Source: CAIKZZ01 sp035604595 (GTDB lineage Bacteria > Pseudomonadota > Gammaproteobacteria > Steroidobacterales > Steroidobacteraceae). Taken from it: a stretch of 63,819 bases of DNA. Each line of letters opens with the position of its first letter. Position 1 is the first letter of the stretch. The notes below the pieces were generated by a model, which ran no database searches, was not told the origin of the DNA, and was given only the letters and a program-made list of their open reading frames with translations. The stretch spans positions 1 through 63,819 of the forward strand of contig DATNIE010000006.1 of assembly GCA_035604595.1 (NCBI GenBank). Direction: 5' to 3'. This document shows, piece after piece, positions 15,105-26,193 of the stretch. The translations under genes were made by a program, and so were the position numbers.

Positions 15105-16325
15105 ATGCAACGCGTCATCACGGTCAGCCTGAACGGCAACGCCTATCAACTCGAGGACGACGCCTACCCGGCGCTCGCCGCATATCTCGAGGAGTCAATG
15201 CGTGCGCTCGCCGCAAATCCCGACAAGGACGAGATCATGGCCGATCTGGAGCAGGCCATCGCTGACAAGTGCGCCCGCTACCTCAATCCGCACAAGACAG
15301 TGCTCGCCCGCGCCGAGATCGCCCAGGTGATCGCCGAAATGGGGCCGGTCGCCGACGAGGCCTCAGACCTTGCCGCGCGCGCTGCGCGCAGCAGCGAGAG
15401 CCGGACCGCAGGCGGACCGACGGGGGCTGGCGCCGCCACGCCAGAGCCCGCGCCGCGGCGCCTCTACCAGATCAGCGAAGGCGCGATCGTGAGCGGCGTG
15501 TGCAACGGCATCGCCGCGTATTTCAAGGTTGATGTGACGCTGGTGCGCGTGATCTTCGTGGCTCTGTTGTTCCTGACCGGCGGTGCTGCGCTGCTCGGCT
15601 ACCTCGTGCTGATGTTCGTCGTTCCCTACGCCAGCACGTCCGAGGAGCACGCCGAGGCCCGCGGCCTGCCGTTCAATGCGCGCGCACTGGTCGAGCGCGC
15701 CAAGCAGAAATATTCGGAGTTCAGGAGCAGCCCTGACTGGCGGCGCTCGCGCGCCGAGTGGCGCCAGGAATGGCGGCGTGCGCGCGCCGAGTGGCGCCTC
15801 GAGTGGCGCCGGGCGCGCGCCGAATGGCGCGCTCACCGGCGCGCGTATCGTGGCTCTGCGCCATTTCCCCCGCCGCCGGTCGGTCCGGCACCAGCCCCCG
15901 TGCCCTACGCCGCGCACGTCGTCGCGGGCACACTGCTCGCGGTACTCGGGCTCGTGCTCGCGCTGTTCACGATCGGCTGGCTGCTCGCACTCGCCTCGCT
16001 CGTCATGACCGGCGCCGTGTTCGGCTGGCCGCTGCCGCACGACGTGCCGGTCTGGGTCGCGATCGTCGCGCTGCTCGTTCTTTATAATCTCGTCGCCTGG
16101 CCGATCAAGGCGGCGCGCCGCGCCGCCTATTATCCGCGCAGCGGTTACCACGCGCCGTGGGTCGCGGCCTGGGACAGTGTCGTTGGGCTCGCAATTCTCG
16201 CTGCCCTGCTCTCGTATGCCTACGGCCACGTGCCCGAAGTGCACGACTTCTTCGATCATCTGCGACACGTCTGGGATCACTCGTTCGATTCCAGACACCT
16301 CGATTCGGCCAGTCGATTGCTTTGA
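15105..16325 (+). CDS. PspC-domain membrane protein with internal RAEWR repeats
   Basis: A 406-aa protein of unknown specific role. Residues 1-90 form a soluble, acidic helical domain. A PspC domain spans about 118-178 (SEGAIVSGVCNGIAAYFKVD and a hydrophobic span). A charged Arg/Trp/Glu repeat covers 214-242, a Pro-rich linker 252-267, and further hydrophobic spans lie near 270-302, 314-332 and 356-374. PspC proteins act in envelope stress responses. It appears to be co-transcribed with the padR gene 3 bp upstream. The ending is unusual: a His/Asp-rich tail of about 30 residues. Confidence 0.8.
   Translation: MQRVITVSLNGNAYQLEDDAYPALAAYLEESMRALAANPDKDEIMADLEQAIADKCARYLNPHKTVLARAEIAQVIAEMGPVADEASDLAARAARSSESRTAGGPTGAGAATPEPAPRRLYQISEGAIVSGVCNGIAAYFKVDVTLVRVIFVALLFLTGGAALLGYLVLMFVVPYASTSEEHAEARGLPFNARALVERAKQKYSEFRSSPDWRRSRAEWRQEWRRARAEWRLEWRRARAEWRAHRRAYRGSAPFPPPPVGPAPAPVPYAAHVVAGTLLAVLGLVLALFTIGWLLALASLVMTGAVFGWPLPHDVPVWVAIVALLVLYNLVAWPIKAARRAAYYPRSGYHAPWVAAWDSVVGLAILAALLSYAYGHVPEVHDFFDHLRHVWDHSFDSRHLDSASRLL
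15744..15830 (+). repeat. 33-nt tandem repeat within the PspC-domain gene
   Basis: An 11-residue unit of the form R-x-R-A-E-W-R-x-E-W-R occurs 2.6 times in tandem (residues 214-224, 225-235, 236-242). The DNA copies differ mainly at third positions. The 11-residue period suits a charged helix or coiled coil lying between the PspC domain and the later membrane spans. Confidence 0.75.
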
Positions 16326-16411
16326 CTTCAAGGCGAGCGCTGCCGGAGGCGATGCATGCGCCGCTGAGGCGACGCTGCGCCCGCCAGCCCAACACGCGGG
16401 CGGGATTTTGA

Positions 16412-17740
16412 TCAGGCGTCGAGCGCTGCGAACGCGGCCCGGGTCAGATTCTCTGGGCCGGCCGCGGTTGCGACGACGTCGTCCTCGATCCGCACGCCGC
16501 CGTACGGTGCGAGATCGGCGACGGTGTCCCAGTCGATGTGCCGGCCACGCCCGTCGGCCTGTGCCCGACGCAGCAGCAGGTCGATGAAATACACACCCGG
16601 CTCGATCGTGACGACGGCGCCCGCCTCGAGCCGGCGCGTCAGTCGCAGATAGGGGTGCCCGGCCGGCAATGGCAGCAGACCGCCACGCTCGGACGCCTGG
16701 AAGCCGCCGACATCGTGGACCTGCAGTCCGAGCAGATGGCCGATGCCGTGCGGAAAGAAAACGCTCGTGAGTTCCGTTTCAACGGCCGCCTCGGCCGAGC
16801 AGAGCACGATCCCGTGCTCCGCGAGTAAGCTGCCGACGAGCTGGTGGGCCGCGAGGTGTATGTCGGGGTAGGAGGCCCCGGGTACGACCATCGCGCACAG
16901 CCGCTGCTGCAGCGCATCGACACCCGCGATCAGGTCAGCAAACGGGCTGGTCGCAGCCGCATAGGTGCGGGTGATGTCCGAGGCGTAACCACGATACTGG
17001 CCGCCGGCGTCGATCAGGAACGAGCGTCGGTGAGTCGGGGCGGTGCGCTTCAATTCCGTGTAGTGAAGAATCGCGGCACCCTCGTTGAGCGCGATGATGT
17101 TCGAATACGGCAGCTCCGCCTCCTGATGGCCGGAGGCTGCGAGGTACTCCAGATGGATCTCGTACTCGCAGGCCCCTGCCGCGAAGGCGCGCGCCGCCGC
17201 GCGGTGGGCTCGGGCACCGACGGCCGAGGCGCGGCGCATGCAGCCAAGCTCGTAGGGCGACTTGACGGCCCGGGCGTATTGCAGCATGTCGATCAACAGG
17301 GTCGGGTTGGACGCTGCAAAGCCCCAATCGTCGCAACCCGCGAATGGCTCGCCGACGTAGGCGGCGCCGGGCGGGACATGCGCGCGTGCCTCGGCGGGGC
17401 TTCGGATCACGTGGACGTCGAACTGGCCGAGCCAGGCGGCGGTCGGCAGGGTCGGCGGCTTGTGCCAGTAGTCCTCCGGCTGATGGAACAGCAGCGTCGG
17501 CCGCCGATCCGGTGCGTAGACCACAAACGAGCCCGGTGCGTCCAGCACCGGTACCCACGCCTTGAAATGCGGGTTCACGGTGAAGGGATAGGGCATGTCG
17601 TCGAGGAAGCGGTACCTGACCTGTCCCGCGGCGACGACCAGGGCGCCACAGTCGACGGCGGCCAGCGCACGGGCCGCGAGCTGCTGGAGCGCGGCCAGAT
17701 GCGCCGGGTAGAGCAGGTCGAGATCGTCGGGCTCGTGCAT
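16412..17740 (-). CDS. pepQ: Xaa-Pro dipeptidase
   Basis: PepQ is a dimetal M24 peptidase that splits dipeptides ending in proline. The start at 17740 (MHEPDDLDLLYPAHLAAL) gives 442 aa, against 443 in E. coli, and has GGGAAG just upstream. A further in-frame extension to 17812 is not supported. The C-terminal pita-bread fold shows the metal-binding segments LIDAGGQYRGYASDITRTY, FFPHGIGHLLGLQVHD and VTIEPGVYF. It is monocistronic and is transcribed away from the lipoprotein gene at 17931. Confidence 0.92.
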   Translation of the reverse strand: MHEPDDLDLLYPAHLAALQQLAARALAAVDCGALVVAAGQVRYRFLDDMPYPFTVNPHFKAWVPVLDAPGSFVVYAPDRRPTLLFHQPEDYWHKPPTLPTAAWLGQFDVHVIRSPAEARAHVPPGAAYVGEPFAGCDDWGFAASNPTLLIDMLQYARAVKSPYELGCMRRASAVGARAHRAAARAFAAGACEYEIHLEYLAASGHQEAELPYSNIIALNEGAAILHYTELKRTAPTHRRSFLIDAGGQYRGYASDITRTYAAATSPFADLIAGVDALQQRLCAMVVPGASYPDIHLAAHQLVGSLLAEHGIVLCSAEAAVETELTSVFFPHGIGHLLGLQVHDVGGFQASERGGLLPLPAGHPYLRLTRRLEAGAVVTIEPGVYFIDLLLRRAQADGRGRHIDWDTVADLAPYGGVRIEDDVVATAAGPENLTRAAFAALDA

Positions 17741-17838
17741 CGGGCTTCCCCGCGCCAGGGCGCGTGCGCAAGTGTAGACGTGGGCGCCCGCAGTGCGCCA
17801 CGGCCAGAACATTTGCGCGCATTTCGCCCGAAAGCCTG

Positions 17839-17844
17839 TACAAT
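17839..17844 (+). promoter_or_regulatory. Candidate -10 (TACAAT) for the lipoprotein gene
   Basis: TACAAT lies 87 bp before the lipoprotein start, in the divergent pepQ-lipoprotein interval. No good -35 is found at 16-18 bp spacing (the nearest TTGCGC is 20 bp away), so support is weak. Confidence 0.3.
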
Positions 17845-17930
17845 CCGGGGCCGTGGATCGGGACCGACCCTACTCAATGGCCGGCCCGGCCGCGACTTCT
17901 TACCACACCTGGAATTTGGGGTATCGACCG

Positions 17931-18176
17931 ATGAACCTGAAAATCGCCTTTGGCGCTGCTGCGCTGGCGCTCGCGCTCGTCGCCTGCGGCGGCAAGAAGG
18001 AAGAGGCTCCTGCTCCTGCTGCTGAGACGGCTGCCCCGGCGGCGGCTCCGGCCACCGCGCCGGCTGCCGACACTGCTGCTCCGGCTGCCGGTGCTCCGGC
18101 CGCTGAGACTGCGGCTCCGGCCGCCGCCCCGGCTGCTGGCGCAGCCCCTGCTCCGGCGGAAGCGCCGAAGCAGTAA
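17931..18176 (+). CDS. Small Ala/Pro-rich lipoprotein
   Basis: An 81-aa protein starting MNLKIAFGAAALALALVAC, with a lipobox ending at Cys19. After GGKKEE the mature part is almost entirely Ala, Pro, Thr and Glu in imperfect repeats of the type AAPAAETAAP. It is probably exported and lipid-anchored. The absence of Asp at +2 fits outer-membrane sorting. It stands alone with its own strong terminator, suggesting high expression. No function can be assigned from the sequence; small Ala/Pro-rich lipoproteins can be spacers or wall-associated anchors. Confidence 0.75.
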   Translation: MNLKIAFGAAALALALVACGGKKEEAPAPAAETAAPAAAPATAPAADTAAPAAGAPAAETAAPAAAPAAGAAPAPAEAPKQ

Positions 18177-18204
18177 TCGCGACGCGCAAGCGTAGGCGAT
18201 ATGG

Positions 18205-18251
18205 ACCGGGTCGGATCCCCAGCAGGCGCTGGCGGGTCCGCCCGGTTTTTT
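18205..18251 (+). terminator. Intrinsic terminator after the lipoprotein gene
   Basis: ACCGGG (18205-18210) pairs with CCCGGT (18241-18246), with further inner pairing of CGGATCC against GGGTCCG and CCAGC against GCTGG. A run of six T (18246-18251) follows. Confidence 0.85.
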
Positions 18252-18288
18252 CGTTGCCACGCGGCCTCCTGGCCCCGTTGAGTGCGCC

Positions 18289-18825
18289 GTGAGCGTAACC
18301 CTGCGTGATGCCAACGGATTGGAAGAGGACCGGCGCTGGATCCAGTCCGTCTTCCCCGAGTACATCGAAGAGCTCTCCCGGGTGTCGCATGCCAATACCG
18401 GTGTCTTCCCGATCGTGGGGGAGCACGGGACGCGCGAGGCGGAACTCCTCGCCCGCTGGTTCAGGGACGATCGCTCGCACCCGCTCGTGATCCTGCAGGC
18501 GGGCCGGCCGGTCGGCTTTGCGCTCGTCTCCCGCCCGCTGGCTGCCCCGACCTCCGGGAGCGCCGCGGAATTTCGGATGGCGGAATTCTTTGTCCGACCC
18601 GCCTTCCGGCGCCGCGGTGTCGGTCGGGTCGCGGCGGGCCTCATCTTCAGCCGTTTCGCCGGCCAGTGGGAAGTCACCGAGGCGACGGTCAACCGCGAGG
18701 CGGTGCATTTCTGGCGCCACACCGTCATGCAGTACACGCGCGGCCGCTACGACGAGCGCGTCTATGGCGGCGAGGTCCGGCAGCGCTTCCTGAGCAGCAA
18801 CTCGCCGGGTCTCGGGCACGTCTGA
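18289..18825 (+). CDS. GNAT-family N-acetyltransferase
   Basis: A 178-aa protein with a GTG start (other starts lie upstream at 18279 and 18282). The central FRMAEFFVRPAFRRRGVGRVAAGLIF is the acetyl-CoA binding motif A of the GNAT fold (R/QxxGxG/A form RRRGVGR). A following strand and ATVNREAVHFWRHTV fit motif B. The substrate is unknown. The gene lies downstream of a terminator and is convergent with uvrA, so it probably has its own promoter. Confidence 0.8.
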   Translation: MSVTLRDANGLEEDRRWIQSVFPEYIEELSRVSHANTGVFPIVGEHGTREAELLARWFRDDRSHPLVILQAGRPVGFALVSRPLAAPTSGSAAEFRMAEFFVRPAFRRRGVGRVAAGLIFSRFAGQWEVTEATVNREAVHFWRHTVMQYTRGRYDERVYGGEVRQRFLSSNSPGLGHV

Positions 18826-18870
18826 CCCACCCGCCTTGCTCGGCATCCGGGCCCGCGCGGGGAATTGCGC

Positions 18871-18897
18871 TCGCCTTCCAGGCGAACCGCGCGGTTC
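18871..18897. repeat. Paired palindromes between convergent GNAT and uvrA genes
   Basis: TCGCCT (18871-18876) and AGGCGA (18880-18885) form a perfect 6-bp hairpin with a 3-nt loop. Overlapping it is a 14-bp perfect palindrome, GAACCGC joined to GCGGTTC (18884-18897). No T-run follows on either strand, so rho-independent termination is not shown. They may simply end or stabilise the converging transcripts. Confidence 0.5.
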
Positions 18898-18990
18898 GGA
18901 GCGCCGCCCAATGCTGATCGGCCCGACCATCCTCACCGAGGTGCATCGCGCCGCGCCCGGTCCCCGCGCGCCTCCGGGGTGGGCCGGTCT

Positions 18991-21843
<2,853 letters not shown>

Positions 21844-21860
21844 CGTGCGTCCGGGAAATT

Positions 21861-21889
21861 CTGGCCAATCCGCTAGAATACAAGGCCAG
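21861..21889. repeat. Inverted repeat in the uvrA/MFS divergent interval
   Basis: CTGGCC (21861-21866) and GGCCAG (21884-21889) flank a 17-bp A+T-rich centre that includes TAGAAT on the plus strand (21874-21879). The dyad sits between divergent starts and could be a regulator site, or chance. It does not match the enteric LexA consensus. Confidence 0.35.
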
Positions 21890-21912
21890 TTCCCCTCGAG
21901 GTAAGACGCTGC

Positions 21913-23121
21913 GTGACTGATTTCTCCGCGGGCCCCCGGCCAGCCGCCGGGACCGAGGCTGGCAGGCTTCGGCTCGAGTCCCACGAGCGCCGGGCCGTGG
22001 GCGCCCTCGCGGGCATCTACGCCGTCCGGATGCTGGGTCTGTTCCTGCTGTTCCCGGTACTGGCGCTCTATGGCCGGGGGCTGCCGGGGGCGACTCCGCT
22101 CTTGACCGGTCTCGCCGTCGGGGCCTACGGCCTGACCCAGGCCGCGCTGCAGATACCGTTCGGTACCCTGTCCGACCGCCTGGGCCGCAAGCCGGTGATC
22201 GCCGCCGGACTCGTGCTGTATGCCGCGGGCTCCGTGCTCGGATCGACCGCCACCGGCATCTGGGGCATGATCGTGGCGCGGATGGTGCAGGGGGCGGGCG
22301 CCGTGTCGGGACCCGTGACGGCGCTGCTTGCCGACCTGACCCGCGCCGGAATCCGCACGCGGGCGATGGCGCTGATCGGCATCAGCATCGGCGCGTCCTT
22401 CATCGTCTCGCTGATCGCCGCGCCGCTGCTCGCCGCGGCGATCGGCGTGCCCGGCATCTTCCTGGTCATGGCCGGCCTCGCCGTCCTCTCGCTGGTCCTG
22501 CTCTATGGCGTCGTTCCGCCGCCGCCGCCGCCCGCCGGCCGCGCCGCCGGCGGTGGCCTCGCCGCCGCGCTGCGTGCCGACCTGATGCCGTACTACCTCG
22601 GGATCCTCGCGCTCAGTGCCGTCCTGTCCGCCACGTTCGTCGGCGTCCCGTACGCCTTGCACGACGCGCTCGGCCTTGCCATGTCCGACCATTGGCAGAC
22701 CTATCTCGGGGTCTTCCTGGCCTCGATCCCGCCGACCGTGGCGCTCGTGTTCTGGACTGAACGATCGTCCGTTCCCGATCGCGTGATGCGGATCGCGATC
22801 GCACTGCTCGCGATCTCGCTCGGCGCCATCGGCTTCGTCTACGGCCGCTACTGGCCGCTGTGCGGCGCACTCGCCGCATTCTTCACTGCGTTCAATTATC
22901 TGGAGGCACGGCTGCCGGCCCGCCTGTCGCAGGCGGCGCAGCCCGCAGTGCGCGGCGCGGCGCTCAGCGTGTTCGCGACCGCGCAGTTTCTCGGATCATT
23001 CGGCGGCGCGACGGCCGCGGGCTGGCTGTCCGGGGGCCGGATGGGGCTGATGGGCGTGTTCGGCGCGGCCTCGCTCCTGACGCTCGGGTGGCTGCTCCTG
23101 TACCGGGCGCGACCGGCCTAA
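21913..23121 (+). CDS. MFS transporter (YajR-like, uvrA-ssb-linked family)
   Basis: A 402-aa inner-membrane protein with about 12 hydrophobic spans. The loop after span 2 carries the MFS motif GTLSDRLGRKPVI. The N-terminal roughly 30 residues are cytosolic, and a Pro/Ala-rich loop (VPPPPPPAGRAAGGG, about residues 197-212) marks the central linker. The GTG start at 21913 follows GAGG. The substrate is unknown. An MFS gene of this type between uvrA and ssb recurs in many beta- and gammaproteobacteria. Confidence 0.88.
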   Translation: MTDFSAGPRPAAGTEAGRLRLESHERRAVGALAGIYAVRMLGLFLLFPVLALYGRGLPGATPLLTGLAVGAYGLTQAALQIPFGTLSDRLGRKPVIAAGLVLYAAGSVLGSTATGIWGMIVARMVQGAGAVSGPVTALLADLTRAGIRTRAMALIGISIGASFIVSLIAAPLLAAAIGVPGIFLVMAGLAVLSLVLLYGVVPPPPPPAGRAAGGGLAAALRADLMPYYLGILALSAVLSATFVGVPYALHDALGLAMSDHWQTYLGVFLASIPPTVALVFWTERSSVPDRVMRIAIALLAISLGAIGFVYGRYWPLCGALAAFFTAFNYLEARLPARLSQAAQPAVRGAALSVFATAQFLGSFGGATAAGWLSGGRMGLMGVFGAASLLTLGWLLLYRARPA

Positions 23122-23235
23122 CGGTGCGAACAGGCCCGATACTCAAGGTGCGCGCCGTCTGCCGCGGCGTACACTGGCGATCCAGCGGGGCAGGGCGCAA
23201 TCCCTTCGGCACCTTCACTCACGAGGAGCGGTCAC

Positions 23236-23736
23236 ATGGCGCGCGGGATCAACAAGGTCATTCTGGTGGGGAACCTCGGGCAGGATCCGGAGACCCGGGC
23301 GATGCCAAGCGGCAAGGCGGTCACGAACGTCCGGATCGCCACCAGCGACAGCTGGCGTGACAAGCAGACCGGCGAGCAGAAGGAGCAGACCGAATGGCAC
23401 ACGGTCGTCTTCTTCGACCGTCTGGCCGAGATCGCGGCCGAGTATCTGCGCAAGGGCTCGCAGGTGTATGTCGAAGGACGGCTGCGGACCCGCAAGTGGC
23501 AGGACAAGAGTGGCAATGACCGGTACACGACTGAAATCGTCGCCAACGAGATGCAAATGCTCGGCGGTCGTGGCGGCCAGTCGGGCGGCCAGTCGGGCGG
23601 ACAGGCGGGCGGACAGGCGGGCGGCGCGGGATCCGCCGCGCGCGGCTCAGGCGCTGCGCCGGAGGAGTACGCGCAGTCGCCAGCGACCGCCGGCGCCAAA
23701 GGTGACGATGCGCTCGACGACGACATCCCGTTTTGA
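23236..23736 (+). CDS. ssb: Single-stranded DNA-binding protein
   Basis: SSB protects single-stranded DNA in replication, repair and recombination. The 166-aa protein has an OB fold (ARGINKVILVGNLGQDPE; EWHTVVFFDRLAEIAAEYLRKGSQVYVEGRL) in residues 1-110. A Gly/Gln linker made of a short repeat follows. The acidic tip DDDIPF recruits partner proteins. The ATG has GAGGAG upstream. Confidence 0.97.
   Translation: MARGINKVILVGNLGQDPETRAMPSGKAVTNVRIATSDSWRDKQTGEQKEQTEWHTVVFFDRLAEIAAEYLRKGSQVYVEGRLRTRKWQDKSGNDRYTTEIVANEMQMLGGRGGQSGGQSGGQAGGQAGGAGSAARGSGAAPEEYAQSPATAGAKGDDALDDDIPF
23571..23624 (+). repeat. 12-nt tandem repeat in the ssb linker
   Basis: Four 12-nt units (GGGCGGCCAGTC-type at 23571-23582 and 23583-23594, then GGGCGGACAGGC twice) plus a half unit encode GGQS/GGQA repeats. 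Length variation here would change only the flexible linker. Confidence 0.8.
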
Positions 23737-23789
23737 TGTCATGGTGCGGCTCAACATAACGTCTTGATATTTAAGTAATTATTGCCGCG

Positions 23790-23809
23790 GGCGGCTTCCG
23801 GCCGCCTTT
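23790..23809 (+). terminator. Possible weak terminator after ssb
   Basis: GGCGGC (23790-23795) pairs with GCCGCC (23801-23806) around TTCCG, followed by only three T. It lies 53 bp after ssb in an interval that also has an A+T-rich stretch (23753-23783) before miaB. Confidence 0.5.
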
Positions 23810-23860
23810 ATGTGCAGGGGCGGACGCGGTACGCTTCGCATTCCGCGTCCGTCCCGCCCC

Positions 23861-25225
23861 ATGCCCGGCTACCTCTACCTAAAAACCTTCGGCTGCCAGA
23901 TGAACGAGTACGACTCCACGCGCATCGTGGACGTGCTCCGTGCGTCCGAGGGTCTCGAATCGACCGACGATGTGGAACGCGCGGACGTCGTGCTGCTCAA
24001 TACCTGCTCGATCCGGGAGAAGGCCGAGGACAAGGTTTATTCCCACCTCGGCCTGTACCGCACGCTCAAGGAGCGACGGCCCGGTCTGATCATCGGTGTC
24101 GGGGGATGCGTCGCGAGCCAGGAGGGCGAGGGGATTCTCGCGCGCGCGCCGTACGTCGACCTCGTGTTCGGGCCGCAGACCCTGCACCGCCTGCCGGCGC
24201 TGCTCGCGGCGGTGCGCGAGACCGGGCGACCGCAGGTCGATGTGAGCTTCCCGGAGAACGAGAAGTTTGACCGCCTGCCGCAGCCGCGCACCTCCGCCGC
24301 GACCGCCTACGTCTCGGTCATGGAGGGCTGCAGCAAGTACTGCAGCTTCTGCGTCGTGCCGTACACGCGGGGGGAGGAAATCAGCCGGCCTTTCAGTCAG
24401 GTGCTGGGCGAGATCGAGGCGCTCGCCTCGCAAGGGGTGGTTGAAGTAACGCTGCTCGGCCAGAACGTCAACGCCTACGCTGGCGAGTTCGACGATGGCG
24501 AGCAAGCGGACCTGGCGCTGCTGCTCGAACACGTCGGCGAGGTACACGGCATCGAGCGCATTCGCTACACCACATCGCACCCGGTCGAGTTCACGGACCG
24601 ACTGATCGGTGCCTACGCGCGCGTGGCGCAGCTCGCGAACCAGCTGCATCTGCCGGTGCAGTCGGGATCGGACCGGATCCTCGCGGCGATGAAGCGTGGC
24701 TACACCGCGCTCGAATACAAACAGAAGATCCGCAAGCTGCGCGCCGTGCGGCCCGATATCTCCGTCTCCTCGGACTTCATCGTCGGCTTTCCTGGCGAGA
24801 CGGAGCGGGACTTCGAGGCAACGCTCCGGCTGATCGACGAGGTGGGCTTCGATCAGTCTTTCAGCTTCATGTACAGCCGCCGTCCGGGCACGCCGGCGGC
24901 TTCGCTGCCGGACGAGGTGCCGCAAGCGGTCAAGCAGCGCCGGCTCGCGACGCTGCAGGCGCGCATCGACGCGCTCGCCCAGGCGCGCAGCCGGCGGCTG
25001 GTCGGCACCGAGCAGCGCGTGCTCATCGAGCGCCCGGCGCGACGCGATGCCCGCCAGCTCGCCGGCCGCACTGAGGACAACCGCTGGGTCAATGTCGACG
25101 GACCCACGACCCTGATCGGCCGCTTCGCGACCGTCGTGATCACCGAGGCGCTGCCCAACTCGCTGCGCGGTCGCCTCGTCGAACCCTGCGAGGCGGGGCG
25201 ACCCGCCGCCGGTTGCGCCGCTTGA
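23861..25225 (+). CDS. miaB: tRNA-2-methylthio-N6-dimethylallyladenosine synthase
   Basis: MiaB is a radical-SAM methylthiotransferase that modifies A37 of tRNAs. The ATG at 23861 (MPGYLYLKTFGCQMNEYDS) fits the family; an in-frame extension to 23810 does not. The protein is 454 aa. It has the three N-terminal cluster cysteines (FGCQMN, NTCSIRE, GGCVAS), the radical-SAM CxxxCxxC motif (CSKYCSFC) and a C-terminal TRAM domain. Its TGA overlaps a TTG start of phoH. Confidence 0.96.
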   Translation: MPGYLYLKTFGCQMNEYDSTRIVDVLRASEGLESTDDVERADVVLLNTCSIREKAEDKVYSHLGLYRTLKERRPGLIIGVGGCVASQEGEGILARAPYVDLVFGPQTLHRLPALLAAVRETGRPQVDVSFPENEKFDRLPQPRTSAATAYVSVMEGCSKYCSFCVVPYTRGEEISRPFSQVLGEIEALASQGVVEVTLLGQNVNAYAGEFDDGEQADLALLLEHVGEVHGIERIRYTTSHPVEFTDRLIGAYARVAQLANQLHLPVQSGSDRILAAMKRGYTALEYKQKIRKLRAVRPDISVSSDFIVGFPGETERDFEATLRLIDEVGFDQSFSFMYSRRPGTPAASLPDEVPQAVKQRRLATLQARIDALAQARSRRLVGTEQRVLIERPARRDARQLAGRTEDNRWVNVDGPTTLIGRFATVVITEALPNSLRGRLVEPCEAGRPAAGCAA

Positions 25226-26193
25226 GCACGCCCGCACCCGCGCGCGACCTGATCCTTGACCCGGCGGACAACGAGCGGCTAGCGGCGCTGTGCGGCCCGC
25301 TCGATGAGCACCTGCGCCAGGTCGAGTCCCGGCTCGGCGTCAGCGTCGACCGCCGCGGCAACCGCTTCCACCTCAGCGGTGCGCGGGCGGACGCCGCCGC
25401 GCGGATCCTCGAACAGCTGTATGCACGCGCGAGCCACGGCATAGCGCCAGGCGATGTGCACCTCGCCATCCAGGAATCGGTCATGGCGACGGAGCGCGGC
25501 GCGACGACCGAGTCAGGGCCGAGCGAGGAGGAAGTGCACGTCCACACGCATCGCGGGCTGATCCGCGCGCGCGGCGCGAACCAGCTGCAGTACCTCGGCC
25601 AGATTCGCGGCGCGGACCTGAGCTTCGGCATCGGCCCGGCGGGCACCGGCAAGACCTATCTCGCGGTCGCCTGCGCGGTCGAGTCGCTGCAGGCCGACCG
25701 TGTCCGGCGCATCGTGCTGGTGCGCCCGGCGGTAGAGGCCGGCGAACGCCTCGGGTTCCTGCCGGGCGACCTCAGCCAGAAAGTCGATCCGTACCTTCGG
25801 CCGATGTACGACGCCCTGTACGAGATGCTCGGCTTCGATCGCGTCATGCGCCTGATCGAGCGCAACGTCATCGAGATTGCGCCACTTGCTTTCATGCGGG
25901 GCCGCACACTCAACGATGCGTTCATCATCCTCGACGAGGCCCAGAACAGCACCATCGAGCAGATGAAGATGTTCCTGACCCGCATCGGCTTTGGCTCCAA
26001 GGCGGTCGTGACGGGCGACGTGACTCAGACCGACCTGCCGGGCAATCGCGTGTCGGGACTGATGCACGTGATCGACGTCCTGGAAGGAGTCAGCGGCGTC
26101 GCGTTCACGTTTTTCACCTCGCACGACGTCGTCAGGCACCCGCTCGTGCAGCGCATCGTGCAGGCCTACGAGCGTGCGGGTGACGGCCAGTGA
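25222..26193 (+). CDS. ybeZ: PhoH-like ATPase (YbeZ)
   Basis: A PhoH-family P-loop ATPase that works with YbeY in RNA metabolism in relatives. The start is uncertain: TTG at 25222 forms a TTGA overlap with the miaB stop, and TTG at 25213 is also open. The protein is about 323 aa with Walker A GPAGTGKT, Walker B FIILDEAQN and GDVTQTDLPGN. The stop overlaps the ybeY GTG start (GTGA), so ybeZYX is translationally coupled. Confidence 0.93.
   Translation: MSTPAPARDLILDPADNERLAALCGPLDEHLRQVESRLGVSVDRRGNRFHLSGARADAAARILEQLYARASHGIAPGDVHLAIQESVMATERGATTESGPSEEEVHVHTHRGLIRARGANQLQYLGQIRGADLSFGIGPAGTGKTYLAVACAVESLQADRVRRIVLVRPAVEAGERLGFLPGDLSQKVDPYLRPMYDALYEMLGFDRVMRLIERNVIEIAPLAFMRGRTLNDAFIILDEAQNSTIEQMKMFLTRIGFGSKAVVTGDVTQTDLPGNRVSGLMHVIDVLEGVSGVAFTFFTSHDVVRHPLVQRIVQAYERAGDGQ

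Noticed and set aside
21844..21912. SOS (LexA) box before uvrA
   Set aside because: No CTG-N10-CAG enteric box or close variant was found in the interval.
21844..22692. Upstream in-frame extension of uvrA
   Set aside because: UvrA family members start at MQTIRIRGARTHN; the extension is antisense to the MFS gene.
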